Shown one piece after another: positions 1-8,365 of a stretch of DNA of 61,419 bases. How positions within the stretch are numbered: position 1 is the first letter of the stretch; every line of letters starts with the position of its first letter. The stretch is from assembly GCA_023410875.1 (NCBI GenBank), contig JAEYPH010000001.1, positions 1 through 61,419 of the forward strand, read 5' to 3'. This stretch comes from Bacillota bacterium. Lineage in GTDB: Bacteria; Bacillota; Clostridia; Christensenellales; UMGS416. The notes beneath the pieces are model-generated. The model saw nothing but the letters and a program-made list of their open reading frames with translations. It did no database searches and was not told where the DNA came from. Made by a program: the position numbers and the translations under genes.

Positions 1-186
1 CAACCTTGGTCGAACTTGTCGCCGTTCTCCCATTCTACCTTGTTTTCGTTTTTTGTGGTGCCCGCCTGGCATGATTATTTCCAAAGGGCGACCGGAAAGC
101 CCTTTGGTCGCGCCCGATGGCGCGAAACCCCTTCTCTTTGCATGAGATACGCACTTTATGCGATTGACGAGACAGCCCTTTAGATT
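1..186. other. Left edge, no complete gene
   Basis: This non-coding stretch lies left of the nspC stop. It holds the left copy of the two-hairpin repeat (78-143). Read on the minus strand from about position 70 to the edge, one frame gives a plausible charged peptide (KVEWENGDKFDQ) with no ATG in frame. It could be the beginning of a gene cut by the window edge, but nothing more can be supported. Confidence 0.3.
78..143 (-). repeat. Two-hairpin intergenic repeat, left copy
   Basis: The element contains two adjacent perfect stems. CCAAAGGGC pairs with GCCCTTTGG (81-89 with 99-107 approximately), followed by TCGCGCC-CGAT-GGCGCGA. The same element occurs in the opposite orientation at 6225-6292, with only the loop of the second hairpin and a few flanking bases changed. 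It lies just downstream of nspC, so it may also end that transcript. It resembles REP-type elements in size and structure. Confidence 0.75.
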
Positions 187-1323
187 TTATAGTCTGGACT
201 TGTAGTCCTCGTACCCAAACCGCTTGAGCACCTTAAGCTCCCCATCCAGCCGCCGCACGGCGATGGCCGGCAGGCCGATGCCGTTGAACGTGTTGTTCTT
301 GACCATCGTGTAGTGGGCCATGTCGGTGAACACCAGACGGTCGCCGGGCTGCAAGGGCTGCGCAAAGGAATAGTCGCCGATGACGTCGCCGGCCAGGCAT
401 GTGGGCCCGCCCAGGCGGTAGGTGTGGGGCAGTTCGCCGGGCAGCGCCGCACCGATGATCTGGGGCCGGTAGGGCATCTCCAGCACATCGGGCATGTGGC
501 ACGCGGCGGAGGTGTCCAGTATCGCGATGTCCATGCCGTTGCGCACGACATCCAGCACCTGCGTCACCAGAAACCCCGTGTTCAGCGCAATGGCCTCACC
601 GGGCTCCAGATATACATGAACCCTATATTTATCCTGGAAGTGGCCGACGATGCGCTCCAGCAGCGCCACATCGTAGCCCTCGCGGGTGATGTGGTGGCCG
701 CCACCCATGTTGAGCCACCTCATACCATGCAGATAGGACCCGAAGCGCTGCTCGAAGGCCTCGGCCACGCGCTGCAAGGTATCGGAGCCCTGCTCGCACA
801 GTGCGTGGAAATGCAGGCCGTCCAGGCCCTCCAGCCCGTCGGGCTGGAAGTGCTCCGCCGGCACACCCAGGCGGCTGCCGCTGGCACAGGGGTTGTATAT
901 CTCGTGCTCCACCTCGGCGTATCCAGGGTTCACGCGGATGCCGCAGCTGATCGGATGGTCAGCCCTGCGCACTCGGTCGCGGAACCTCTGCCACTGGGCG
1001 AAAGAATTGAACACGATGTGGTCACACAGCGCGGCCAGTTCGTCGATCTCGTCGTCGCGGAAGGCCGGCGCGTAGACGTGCACCTCCTTGCCCATGTGCT
1101 CGCGACCCAGCCGCGCCTCGTGCAGCGACGAGGCCGTGATGCCCTTCAAGTATTGCCCGACCAGCGGGAACGTCTCATACATCGAGAAGCCCTTGAGCGC
1201 CAGCAGGATGGAGCAGCCGGTGCGCGCCTGCACGCCGGCCAGTATCTCCAGATTGCGCTGCAGCAGAACCTCGTCCACGGCGTAGCACGGCGTGGGCAGC
1301 GCGGCAAAATCAATCGGCTTCAT
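187..1323 (-). CDS. nspC: Carboxynorspermidine/carboxyspermidine decarboxylase
   Basis: This 378-residue PLP-dependent fold-III decarboxylase removes CO2 from carboxyspermidine or carboxynorspermidine, the last step of the alternative bacterial route to spermidine or norspermidine. The expected PLP lysine is K44 in the segment LLALKGFSMYE. The glycine-rich GGGHHITREG and the C-terminal DTSAACHMPD motif of NspC are both present. Length fits the family. It starts 4 bases after the stop of carboxynorspermidine synthase and is surely cotranscribed with it. Its own ribosome site is weak, so translational coupling is likely. It is cytoplasmic. Whether it prefers the spermidine or norspermidine precursor cannot be read from sequence. 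Confidence 0.93.
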   Translation of the reverse strand: MKPIDFAALPTPCYAVDEVLLQRNLEILAGVQARTGCSILLALKGFSMYETFPLVGQYLKGITASSLHEARLGREHMGKEVHVYAPAFRDDEIDELAALCDHIVFNSFAQWQRFRDRVRRADHPISCGIRVNPGYAEVEHEIYNPCASGSRLGVPAEHFQPDGLEGLDGLHFHALCEQGSDTLQRVAEAFEQRFGSYLHGMRWLNMGGGHHITREGYDVALLERIVGHFQDKYRVHVYLEPGEAIALNTGFLVTQVLDVVRNGMDIAILDTSAACHMPDVLEMPYRPQIIGAALPGELPHTYRLGGPTCLAGDVIGDYSFAQPLQPGDRLVFTDMAHYTMVKNNTFNGIGLPAIAVRRLDGELKVLKRFGYEDYKSRL

Positions 1324-1327
1324 GGGG

Positions 1328-2533
1328 CTAGTCCACGAGCTTGGGCGTAAAGCTCTCCTGCCACGGCAGGCCGTGCCTGTTCAGAGCGTCCATGAACGGG
1401 TCGGGATCGAACTCCTCGACGTTGTAGACGCCGGGTTTCTTCCACAAGCCCTTGAGGATCATCATCGCGCCGATCATCGCCGGCACGCCGGTCGTGTAGC
1501 TGATGGCCTGTGAGCCCACCTCGCGGTAGCACTCCTCGTGGTCGCACACGTTGTATACATAATAGGTCACGGGCTTGCCATCCTTGACGCCCTGGCAGAT
1601 ACAGCCTATGTTGGTTTTGCCCTTGGTGCGGGGGCCCAGCGAGGCCGGGTCCGGCAGCACGGCCTTGAGGAACTGCAGCGGGATGATCTGCTGACCCTCA
1701 AAATTGATGGGCTCTATGCTGGTCATGCCGACGTTCTCCAGAACCTTCAGATGGGTAATGTACTTCTGGCTGAAGGTCATCCAGAAGCGGATGCGGCGGA
1801 TGCCCTTGATGTTGAGCGCCAGCGACTCCAGCTCCTCATGGTGCAGCAGATAGATGTCCTTGGGGCCGATCTCAGGCAGGTCATACACGCGCTTGAGTTC
1901 CAGCGGCTCGGTCTCTACCCACTCTCCGTTTTCCCAATAGCTGCCCGGCGCAGTGATCTCACGGATATTGATCTCGGGATTGAAGTTCGTGGCAAACGGA
2001 TAGCCGTGGTCGCCGGCGTTGGCGTCCACGATGTCGATCTCATGGATCTCGTCGAAATAGTGCTTGAGGGCGTAGGCGCTGAACACGCCAGTGACGCCGG
2101 GGTCAAAGCCGCTGCCCAGCAGCGCCGTGATGCCGGCCTTCTCAAAACGCTCGCGATAGGCCCACTGCCACTTGTACTCGAACTTGGGCACGTCCTTGGG
2201 CTCATAGTTGGCGGTGTCCACGTAGTGCACGCGGGTAGCCAGGCACGCGTCCATGATCGTCAGGTCCTGGTAGGGCAGCGCCACGTTGATGACGATGTCC
2301 GGGCCGAAGGACCGGATCAGCGCGATGACCTGCTCGGTCTGGTCTGCATCCACCTGCGCCGTGGAAACCTTGGTCTTGGTGCCCTTGGCCTCCACCTGCG
2401 CCTTCAAAGCGTCGCACTTGGATTGAGTGCGGCTGGCGATGCAGATTTCCTCAAACACATCGCTGACCTGGCAGCACTTATGCACGACGACACCGGCCAC
2501 GCCGCCGGCCCCGATGATCAACGCCTTTGCCAT
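1328..2533 (-). CDS. Carboxynorspermidine synthase (saccharopine dehydrogenase family)
   Basis: A 401-residue NAD(P)-dependent reductive condensing enzyme that would join aspartate semialdehyde to putrescine or diaminopropane, giving the substrate of NspC. The N-terminal Rossmann motif is ALIIGAGGVAGVVVHKC, and the body is that of the saccharopine dehydrogenase family. An in-frame upstream start would add 30 residues, but the ATG at 2533 sits directly behind AGGAGGG and begins exactly at the Rossmann strand, so it is chosen. A lysine-pathway saccharopine dehydrogenase is the main alternative; coupling to nspC argues strongly for the polyamine role. Confidence 0.9.
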   Translation of the reverse strand: MAKALIIGAGGVAGVVVHKCCQVSDVFEEICIASRTQSKCDALKAQVEAKGTKTKVSTAQVDADQTEQVIALIRSFGPDIVINVALPYQDLTIMDACLATRVHYVDTANYEPKDVPKFEYKWQWAYRERFEKAGITALLGSGFDPGVTGVFSAYALKHYFDEIHEIDIVDANAGDHGYPFATNFNPEINIREITAPGSYWENGEWVETEPLELKRVYDLPEIGPKDIYLLHHEELESLALNIKGIRRIRFWMTFSQKYITHLKVLENVGMTSIEPINFEGQQIIPLQFLKAVLPDPASLGPRTKGKTNIGCICQGVKDGKPVTYYVYNVCDHEECYREVGSQAISYTTGVPAMIGAMMILKGLWKKPGVYNVEEFDPDPFMDALNRHGLPWQESFTPKLVD

Positions 2534-2637
2534 GAATGAACCCTCCTGAAAATATCGTTGAATGGAACGGCGATGATTATACAGAAAAGGAATGCAGGAA
2601 TCAAGAAAATTTGCGTAAAACATGCAGAAAATGGGAA

Positions 2638-2663
2638 ACGGCCGGAAAACCGGCCGTTTTTCT
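2638..2663. terminator. Hairpin terminator between hydantoinase and polyamine genes
   Basis: A perfect 8-bp stem ACGGCCGG/CCGGCCGT with an AAAA loop has A/T-rich runs on both sides, so it could work in both directions. It lies downstream of the hydantoinase-family stop on the minus strand and upstream of the polyamine pair, which suggests the two transcripts are separate. Confidence 0.6.
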
Positions 2664-2717
2664 CATCGATATGCTGGATTTGCTCCCGAATCCTCCGAAA
2701 TCCTACTGTCTCGATGA

Positions 2718-4772
2718 CTAGTCTGAGATTCGTCCCGATGCCGTGGCCGTGACGACTGCCCCCAGCAGGAACCCGCTCTCCTTGGCGTGGCCCTGCTGCA
2801 GACCGCTGTGCACGCTGACCTCCAGATCGCCGGTGGCGCCGCGCAGCCGGGCCTCCCTTTGGGCGGCCTGGCGGGCGTCGGCCTCGGCCAGCGCCAACGC
2901 CTGCTCCAGTGTCTCGGTGTGCGGGGTGCTGTCATGGCCATACACAGTGTAGCCGGTGATGCCGATGACGTCATAGTCGGCGCGGATTTCCACGGTGCAC
3001 ACGGCGGACACATTGCCCACCACGGCGCCCAGCGCGTTGGCCACCGGAGCGTCCGGCGCCACAACACTGCGGGCGCCCAGCGCCGCCGCCACCGCGGGCA
3101 GGAACACATGGATGGGCGCGCCCACACCCACCAGCGCCGCCGGCGTCGCGAAGGACACCCGGGCAAAGCCGGGATAACCCTCCTTTGCTGCACGCCAGCT
3201 CATGTCGATGAGCCGCTCCAGGCCCTCCCCCAATCCCTTGCAATAGGCCGGGTAGCTGTCCTGTAGCAGCACGCGCACGATGTTGCGATACATCCGGTGC
3301 TCCACGGCGTCATACACCCACGCACAGACGTCCTCGGGCGTGGTCTCCAGACAGTTGCTCAGGAATTCCACGGCCAGCCGGGAGGCCTCGGCGTCGAAGC
3401 GGTGGAAGTCGCCTTTCAGGTGCATGACGTCGGTGGGCGTAAGCCCTGAGCGCAGCACGACGCCCTCGCGTTCCAGGCGGTCCACCCGCAGGTTGTAGAC
3501 GTCGCTGCCGGTGGCCGCAGCGGCCTGCTGCAGGCTCAGCGGACCGCCCCGCAGCGCCGCGCAGAAGGCACGCTCGTCGTCGGTATAGCCGGCGTTCTCC
3601 CCAATGTCCTTTACCAGAACATAGAAGCCGTGCAGCGGCTGCGTGTGGTGCTTGATCGTATCCACCAACTCTCGCAGCACGGGCACGACCCGCGGGTGCT
3701 GGCTGGCCAGCACACACAGCGGGATCACCCGGCCGTCGCACAATGTGAGCCCGCCGTGGCCGTCGGGGCGCACCTCTGTGTCGCCGCCCAGACCGTAGGT
3801 GTCGATGAACACGCCCCGAACGAAGGTGCGCCACGGGCCGATGGTGATGCCGTCGCCGGAGCGCCGGGCCACGCCGCCCTGCACCAGCGCCACGTCGGTC
3901 GTGGTGCCGCCCATGTCCAGTATCACGCAGTCGGGCTCCTGCGCCAGGGCCATGGCACCCATGACGCTGGCCGCCGGGCCGCACAGCAGCGTTTCCACCG
4001 GGCGCACCGTCGTCATACCCTCGCTCATCAGCGTGCCGTCGCTGCGCACGATGACCAGCGGGCAGCCGATGCCCCGGGCGGCCAGCGCCCGGCGGGTGGC
4101 CCGCAGAAAGTCCTGTATCAGCGGCAGCAGCCGCGCGTTGAGCAGCGCGCTAGCCGCCCGCTGCAGGCTGTTGAGATCGCTGAACAGGTCATGGCCGCAC
4201 ACGATGGGGATGTCGTGGCGGGAGGCGATAACCTGCCGGGCCTTCTTCTCCAGCGCGGCGTTGTTCCACATGGCGAACACTTCCACAACGGCCACGGCCT
4301 CCGCGTCAGCGAACCATGCCTCGCTTTCCTGCAGAAAGGCGTCCCAGTCGGGCTCCCGCAGGATGTCGCCGCCCATGGTGCCCAGGCTGTCCAGCATCCA
4401 GATTTCATCCAGCGGCGGCAGGCCGTATTCCCGGCCCACCTCTGCCACGGTGCCGGGGTGCATGCCCAGCAGCACCAGCTTGGCGCGGCCGCCCTTGCCC
4501 TCTATGCAGGCGTTGGTGGCCAGCGTCGTGCTCAGGGCCACCCGCTGCGCGTGCTGCGCTTCCGGCGGCAGCCCGTCCAGCGCCTCGCCGATGCCGCGGG
4601 AGAGGTCCTCCCGCGTTGTGAGCGCCTTGGCCCAGCCCAGTATTTGCTTTTGGTCGCGGTCGTAAAGCACGGCGTCGGTGTAGGTGCCGCCGGTGTCAAT
4701 TCCAATTTCCAGCCTTGCGGCTGTTCGCAGCTGACGCTGCGGCGTCAGCTGCGATTCGGACGTTTTGTTCAT
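2718..4772 (-). CDS. Hydantoinase/oxoprolinase family protein
   Basis: A 684-residue ASKHA-fold protein of the HyuA/oxoprolinase type (ATP-dependent ring opening or related carboxylation in known members). The first nucleotide-binding motif IGIDTGGTYTDAVLYD starts near residue 23 and the second, ILDMGGTTTDVALVQGG, lies mid-protein. There is no adjacent HyuB-type partner, so the substrate is unknown. The first roughly 18 residues (up to QLRTAA) are encoded by an intergenic repeat element, including a perfect 11-bp stem, and are unlike the usual start of the family just before the IGIDTGG strand. The ATG at 4772 has a usable AGAGG site, also inside the repeat. Confidence 0.82.
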   Translation of the reverse strand: MNKTSESQLTPQRQLRTAARLEIGIDTGGTYTDAVLYDRDQKQILGWAKALTTREDLSRGIGEALDGLPPEAQHAQRVALSTTLATNACIEGKGGRAKLVLLGMHPGTVAEVGREYGLPPLDEIWMLDSLGTMGGDILREPDWDAFLQESEAWFADAEAVAVVEVFAMWNNAALEKKARQVIASRHDIPIVCGHDLFSDLNSLQRAASALLNARLLPLIQDFLRATRRALAARGIGCPLVIVRSDGTLMSEGMTTVRPVETLLCGPAASVMGAMALAQEPDCVILDMGGTTTDVALVQGGVARRSGDGITIGPWRTFVRGVFIDTYGLGGDTEVRPDGHGGLTLCDGRVIPLCVLASQHPRVVPVLRELVDTIKHHTQPLHGFYVLVKDIGENAGYTDDERAFCAALRGGPLSLQQAAAATGSDVYNLRVDRLEREGVVLRSGLTPTDVMHLKGDFHRFDAEASRLAVEFLSNCLETTPEDVCAWVYDAVEHRMYRNIVRVLLQDSYPAYCKGLGEGLERLIDMSWRAAKEGYPGFARVSFATPAALVGVGAPIHVFLPAVAAALGARSVVAPDAPVANALGAVVGNVSAVCTVEIRADYDVIGITGYTVYGHDSTPHTETLEQALALAEADARQAAQREARLRGATGDLEVSVHSGLQQGHAKESGFLLGAVVTATASGRISD

Positions 4773-4928
4773 ATTACCTCTTATCGCCCGCCGCGCATGT
4801 CGCCGGGCGATCCCTTCTCATTTCGTCTCATATTTATTCAATAAGAGACGGTTTCGCCTGTTGGCGGGTTTTATCAACTACGCCGCCCATGAAATGCATA
4901 CCTTCCGTCGGATGAACCGACGTCGGTT
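4722..4928 (+). repeat. Three-hairpin intergenic element, copy A
   Basis: One of three related elements (others at 7738 and 15320). Hairpin 1 is GCAGCTGACGC-TGCG-GCGTCAGCTGC (4727-4752). Hairpin 2 is ATCGCCCG...CGGGCGAT (4783-4811), whose loop region GCGCATGTCGCCGGG is shared with copy B. Hairpin 3 is CGTCGG-ATGAA-CCGACG (4906-4922), with GGATGAACCG shared with copy B. A motif GATTCGGAC follows hairpin 1, as in the other copies. This copy overlaps the 5-prime end of the hydantoinase-family gene. Confidence 0.8.
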
Positions 4929-4962
4929 CTCAGTTTTGTTCACGCACTTGTTTTCTGGGTTT

Positions 4963-6093
4963 TTATAGCACCGAAAGAATATCGGCGAATTCCCGCGCGC
5001 CGAGGAAGGCCCGGCCTTCGGCCACGGCGCGGCGCAGCTTTTGGGCGGCAGCGGTGTTACCGATCAGCGCCGCACCCACGATCACATCCTCGCGCAGCAT
5101 GGCGCAGGCGTAGCCGCCGTCATAATCCATCAGCGCCCGAGCGCCCTCGCCGGACATGTCGCCGGTGGAGAACACGCCCAATGTGCCCACCTTGAGCATC
5201 GGCGAAGGCGGCGCGTCCGCATAGCTTAAGCTGTCACCGGCGGCGTTGGCGCCGGCCACCTTGCCCTGCTCCTGGGCCGTGGGCATCAGCCCCCAGTTGC
5301 GGCCCTGGAACTGCGCCCCGTCGCCGCAAGCATACATGCCGGGCAATGACGTGGCCATGTGCTCGTCCACGACAACGGCGCGCTCGCAGGCCGCGCCGGC
5401 GGCCTGGGCCAGTGCCACGCATGGCCGTATGCCCGCCGCGACGACGACGCACGCGCCGTCATAAAGGGGCTGGAAATCCGCCGGGTCCGCGCCGACATGC
5501 AGCGTGAAACCCCGCTCCTCCAGCTGTTTTTGCAGATAATCGCCGCCCTCGCGGTTCAGTTGGCGGGGCAGCAGCCACGGCAGCCGCTCGATGACCGTCA
5601 CCTGAGCGCCGGCGTTGTTCAGCTCCCACGCCGTCTCCAGCCCCAGCAGCCCGCCGCCCACGACCACGGCGCGCCGGCGCTCCAGCGCGCAGGCGCGGAT
5701 GGCCATGGCGTCGTCATAGCTGCGCAGCGCCATTGGTTCAGCACCCGGCACCGGCGGCACGAAGCACTCGGCTCCCACGGCCAGCACCAGCGCGTCATAG
5801 CCCAGCGCGCCGCCGTCGGCAAAGGTTACGGCGCGGGCCGTGGCATCCACGGCCACGGCGCGGGCGTTCAACCGCAGCGTCACGCCGGTCTTCTCAAACC
5901 ATTCGGGCTTCCGGATGGCCAGCGCCGTGGCCGGCAGCGGCTCGGCCAGCAGCCGGGGCAGCCTGGGACGGAAGTAGGGCGCATACGCTTCCGCACCGCA
6001 CAGCGTGACCGCCGCTCCCCGGGCAGCCGCCGCCTCGGCAGCGGCCACGCCCGCCGGGCCCGCGCCCAGTATCAGCACTTTTTTTTGATCCAT
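4963..6093 (-). CDS. FAD/NAD(P)-dependent pyridine nucleotide oxidoreductase
   Basis: A 376-residue flavoprotein of the Pyr_redox_2 type. The FAD-binding dinucleotide fold is ILGAGPAGVAAAEAAAARG near the N-terminus, the NAD(P)-binding fold is AVVVGGGLLGLETAWELN in the middle, and the second FAD motif is MYACGDGAQF. No redox-active CxxC was seen, so it is closer to rubredoxin/ferredoxin reductases, NADH oxidases or the reductase part of nitrite reductase than to thioredoxin reductases. The ATG at 6093 is chosen because it follows GGGGAG and precedes the Rossmann strand; an upstream in-frame ATG adds 11 unlikely residues. Electron partner unknown. Confidence 0.85.
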   Translation of the reverse strand: MDQKKVLILGAGPAGVAAAEAAAARGAAVTLCGAEAYAPYFRPRLPRLLAEPLPATALAIRKPEWFEKTGVTLRLNARAVAVDATARAVTFADGGALGYDALVLAVGAECFVPPVPGAEPMALRSYDDAMAIRACALERRRAVVVGGGLLGLETAWELNNAGAQVTVIERLPWLLPRQLNREGGDYLQKQLEERGFTLHVGADPADFQPLYDGACVVVAAGIRPCVALAQAAGAACERAVVVDEHMATSLPGMYACGDGAQFQGRNWGLMPTAQEQGKVAGANAAGDSLSYADAPPSPMLKVGTLGVFSTGDMSGEGARALMDYDGGYACAMLREDVIVGAALIGNTAAAQKLRRAVAEGRAFLGAREFADILSVL

Positions 6094-6224
6094 AGAACAC
6101 TCCCCGAGCAGAAAATGCAAATTCATGGCTCATTATACACTGCTTTGGGTTGGTGTGGAATGTTCTGAACAAGCTATCGGTCTCGAAACATAGGCCTTAT
6201 GCGGCTATATACAGTGTTTACTTC

Positions 6225-6292
6225 ATGTACCGAGAAAGGATTTCGCGCCCTACAAGGCGCGACCAAAGGGCTTTCCGGTCGCCCTTTGGAAA
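6225..6292 (+). repeat. Two-hairpin intergenic repeat, right copy (inverted)
   Basis: Reverse-complement match to 78-143. The stems are TCGCGCC/GGCGCGA (6243-6262) and CCAAAGGGC/GCCCTTTGG (6263-6289). The sequence from GGCGCGACC to CCCTTTGG is identical to the left copy. The remaining DNA of the 6094-6376 gap shows nothing else convincing apart from the ribosome site of the next gene. Confidence 0.75.
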
Positions 6293-6376
6293 CCTTCGGC
6301 CCCATCTGTTGTACTACTATGCAGCACGAACCATTTTCACGCGCTCTTCATACCATGCCCCAGAGGGGTGTTGACC

Positions 6377-7066
6377 ATGGAAGGCGCAGTCATCACAAAG
6401 CATACGCTCAAGGACGACCTGACCTACAAGGGCGTCGTTATGGTGGGCGTTCAGATCTATTATCCGCAGATCAGCGGCGCGGTGAGCGCCCAGGGGCGCA
6501 AGGCGTTCAACCGCTACTATGTGCTGCAGGCCAACGAGCGCATGGCCTATGCCCGCACGACGCTGTATAAGAGCGCCGTGGAGGACTATGAGTATCGCCA
6601 GCAACAGGGCTATCCCTTCAACCAATACGCGCTGGCGCAGGCCTTCGAGGTTACGCTGAACCGGCCGCCGCTGGTCAGCCTGTATTACGACGTGTACGAA
6701 TACACCGGCGGCGCCCACGGCAACACGACCCGCACCGGCAACACGTGGGATCTGCAGAAGGGCCGCATGCTCAAGCTGCCGGAGCTGTTCCGTCCGAATT
6801 ACAATTATATGCCAGTCATCGCCGCAGCCGTCACCGCCGAGGCCCACCGCCGCGAGGCTGCCGGCGAAGGCTATTACTTCGACAATCTGGACCAGAACCT
6901 GGCGCAGTACTTCGACCCGGCCAACTTCTATCTGACCCGCGAAGGGCTGGCCATCTTCTATCCGCTGTATACGATCTCTCCCTATGCCGGCGGCATCAAC
7001 GTGTTCGAGGTGCCCTACGGCCTGTTCGGCAACAACCTGCACTACCCACTCATCGTATTCCCCTGA
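6377..7066 (+). CDS. DUF3298-domain protein, first of a pair
   Basis: A 229-residue protein resembling the extracytoplasmic part of RsiV-type proteins (DUF4163 followed by DUF3298). Typical features are LVSLYYDVYEYTGGAHGN in the middle, the segment where RsiV-like proteins read YTGGAHG, and the closing FYLTREGLAIFYPLYTISPYAGG. Unlike RsiV it has no membrane segment, no signal peptide and no anti-sigma region, and no sigma gene is adjacent. The ATG at 6377 is preferred because it is 8 bases behind AGAGGGG; GTG at 6368 and TTG at 6371 are alternatives. A paralogue follows 19 bases downstream. Function unknown. Confidence 0.75.
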   Translation: MEGAVITKHTLKDDLTYKGVVMVGVQIYYPQISGAVSAQGRKAFNRYYVLQANERMAYARTTLYKSAVEDYEYRQQQGYPFNQYALAQAFEVTLNRPPLVSLYYDVYEYTGGAHGNTTRTGNTWDLQKGRMLKLPELFRPNYNYMPVIAAAVTAEAHRREAAGEGYYFDNLDQNLAQYFDPANFYLTREGLAIFYPLYTISPYAGGINVFEVPYGLFGNNLHYPLIVFP

Positions 7067-7085
7067 GCCGCGAGGAGGCGATTGC

Positions 7086-7730
7086 ATGCTTAGCTATCCC
7101 ATCGAGACCCGCCAACAACAGGGCCGGCTGATGCGCGGCGAAGCGCCGCTGCTCAACGTTCTGCTGGACTACCCCGTGTGTACCGGCGACGCACCGGCTC
7201 ACAGCGTAGACCAGTTCAACCGCCACTATCTGGGCATGGCGCAGAAGGCGCTGTCCGACGCCCGGGGAGCCATGAGCATTGCCGCGCTGCGCCACCGCAA
7301 CCGCAACATCGCCGCCGGCGTACCCTTTGCCGGGCACAGCCTGCGCCAGGACTGCGAAGTGACCTACAACGAGCGGCCGTGGCTGTCGGTCGTGTGCGAC
7401 ACCCGCCGCACCGAGAGCGCCGTACACGCCATCGTGGAGCGCCACGCCGACACCTGGGACATGGAGGCCGGCCACATGGTCACGCTGCGGGACCTGTTCC
7501 AACCCGGCTATGACTACAAGAAGACGATACTGGACTACATAGAGCGCACCCGCACGGGCCCGGACCAGCCCGACATCAAGCAGCTGCGCGCCCACTTCCG
7601 CGAGCGCGATTTCTATCTGAGCCGCAAGGGCTTGGCGGTTTTCTTCCCGCTGGTGCAGCTGGGGCCGTACCAGGAAGATGTTCCCGTTTATACGGTACCG
7701 TTTTCGGAATTTGAGGGCTTAAGGCTGTAG
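7086..7730 (+). CDS. DUF3298-domain protein, second of a pair
   Basis: A 214-residue paralogue of the preceding gene with the same plan: an N-terminal half with VDQFNRHYL, a central HADTWDMEAGHMVTLRDLF block, and a C-terminal FYLSRKGLAVFFPLVQLGPYQED. The YTGGAHG motif of the first copy is replaced by a degenerate VERHADTWD, so the two have diverged considerably. The start ATG is 6 bases behind GAGGAGG. It carries no signal peptide or transmembrane segment and is presumably cotranscribed with the first copy. Function unknown. Confidence 0.72.
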   Translation: MLSYPIETRQQQGRLMRGEAPLLNVLLDYPVCTGDAPAHSVDQFNRHYLGMAQKALSDARGAMSIAALRHRNRNIAAGVPFAGHSLRQDCEVTYNERPWLSVVCDTRRTESAVHAIVERHADTWDMEAGHMVTLRDLFQPGYDYKKTILDYIERTRTGPDQPDIKQLRAHFRERDFYLSRKGLAVFFPLVQLGPYQEDVPVYTVPFSEFEGLRL

Positions 7731-7737
7731 CCAGCCT

Positions 7738-7945
7738 TTCGCCGCCGACGCTGTTGCGTCGTCGGCGATTCAGACAACTTGTCAAAGCTGCCTTCTATAG
7801 CCTGGCGCGCATGTCGCCGGGCTATATCTTAACTTTAACCCTCATACTCTTTTTCTTAAGGACGTTTTTCGCCTACAGGCGGGTTTATTATCCACCCACT
7901 ACTCGCTTTCTTTTTCCTCCCGCCGGATGAACCGTCAGTCGGCCT
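7738..7945 (+). repeat. Three-hairpin intergenic element, copy B
   Basis: Starts within 10 bases of the upstream stop. Hairpin 1 is CGCCGACGC-TGTT-GCGTC plus GTCGGCG (7743-7767), followed by GATTCAGAC. Hairpin 2 is ATAGCC...GGGCTAT (7797-7825), in which the A-T/T-A change relative to copy A is matched on both sides of the stem. The end, CGCCGGATGAACCG with CAGTCGG, matches copy A. The rest of the 7731-8076 gap holds only the ribosome site of the next gene. Confidence 0.8.
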
Positions 7946-8076
7946 CATGCCATTCTTTACAAACTGGTTTATCAATCTGAGGGCAAGGGCTCTGTCGTGG
8001 GCTGTTAACCAATCCTCGCCTGTGCTATGATACCTCCCGGCGGCACCCTCAAAACCCAAAGCCGCCCGGAGAATCC

Positions 8077-8355
8077 ATGAACACACTACAGTACGCGCTA
8101 ATCGGTTATCTGCTCATCCTCAACATCATAGGGTGCTTTGTGGCCTGGAGTGACAAACGAAAGGCGCAGCTCAAACAGTGGCGCACGCCGGAGAAGGCCT
8201 TCTGGGGCCTGGCGCTGGCCGGCGGCGGCCTGGGCGTGCTGGCGGGCTTTGCGGCCTTCCGCCACAAGACCAAGCACGCAGGGCTGGTGTTCGCCGTGGC
8301 GATATGCGCGGGGCTGTGCTATGCCGGTTGCTTCTTTCTGTGGCAGGCGCTCTGA
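8077..8355 (+). CDS. DUF1294 small membrane protein
   Basis: A 92-residue protein of the DUF1294 family: hydrophobic residues 5-23, then the family block VAWSDKRKAQLKQWRTPE, then two more hydrophobic stretches around LGVLAGFAAFRHKTKH. Three short membrane segments are likely. GGAG lies 6 bases before the ATG. The role of the family is not known. It is convergent with the next gene, 10 bases away. Confidence 0.85.
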   Translation: MNTLQYALIGYLLILNIIGCFVAWSDKRKAQLKQWRTPEKAFWGLALAGGGLGVLAGFAAFRHKTKHAGLVFAVAICAGLCYAGCFFLWQAL

Positions 8356-8365
8356 AAGGATTGGT

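Noticed and set aside
313..2539. Long plus-strand frames opposite nspC and carboxynorspermidine synthase
   Set aside because: Same antisense-shadow pattern of a high-GC genome; the minus-strand genes carry all conserved motifs.
2533..2623. Upstream start adding 30 residues to carboxynorspermidine synthase
   Set aside because: The extra residues are not family-like, and the ATG at 2533 has an ideal AGGAGGG site at the Rossmann strand.
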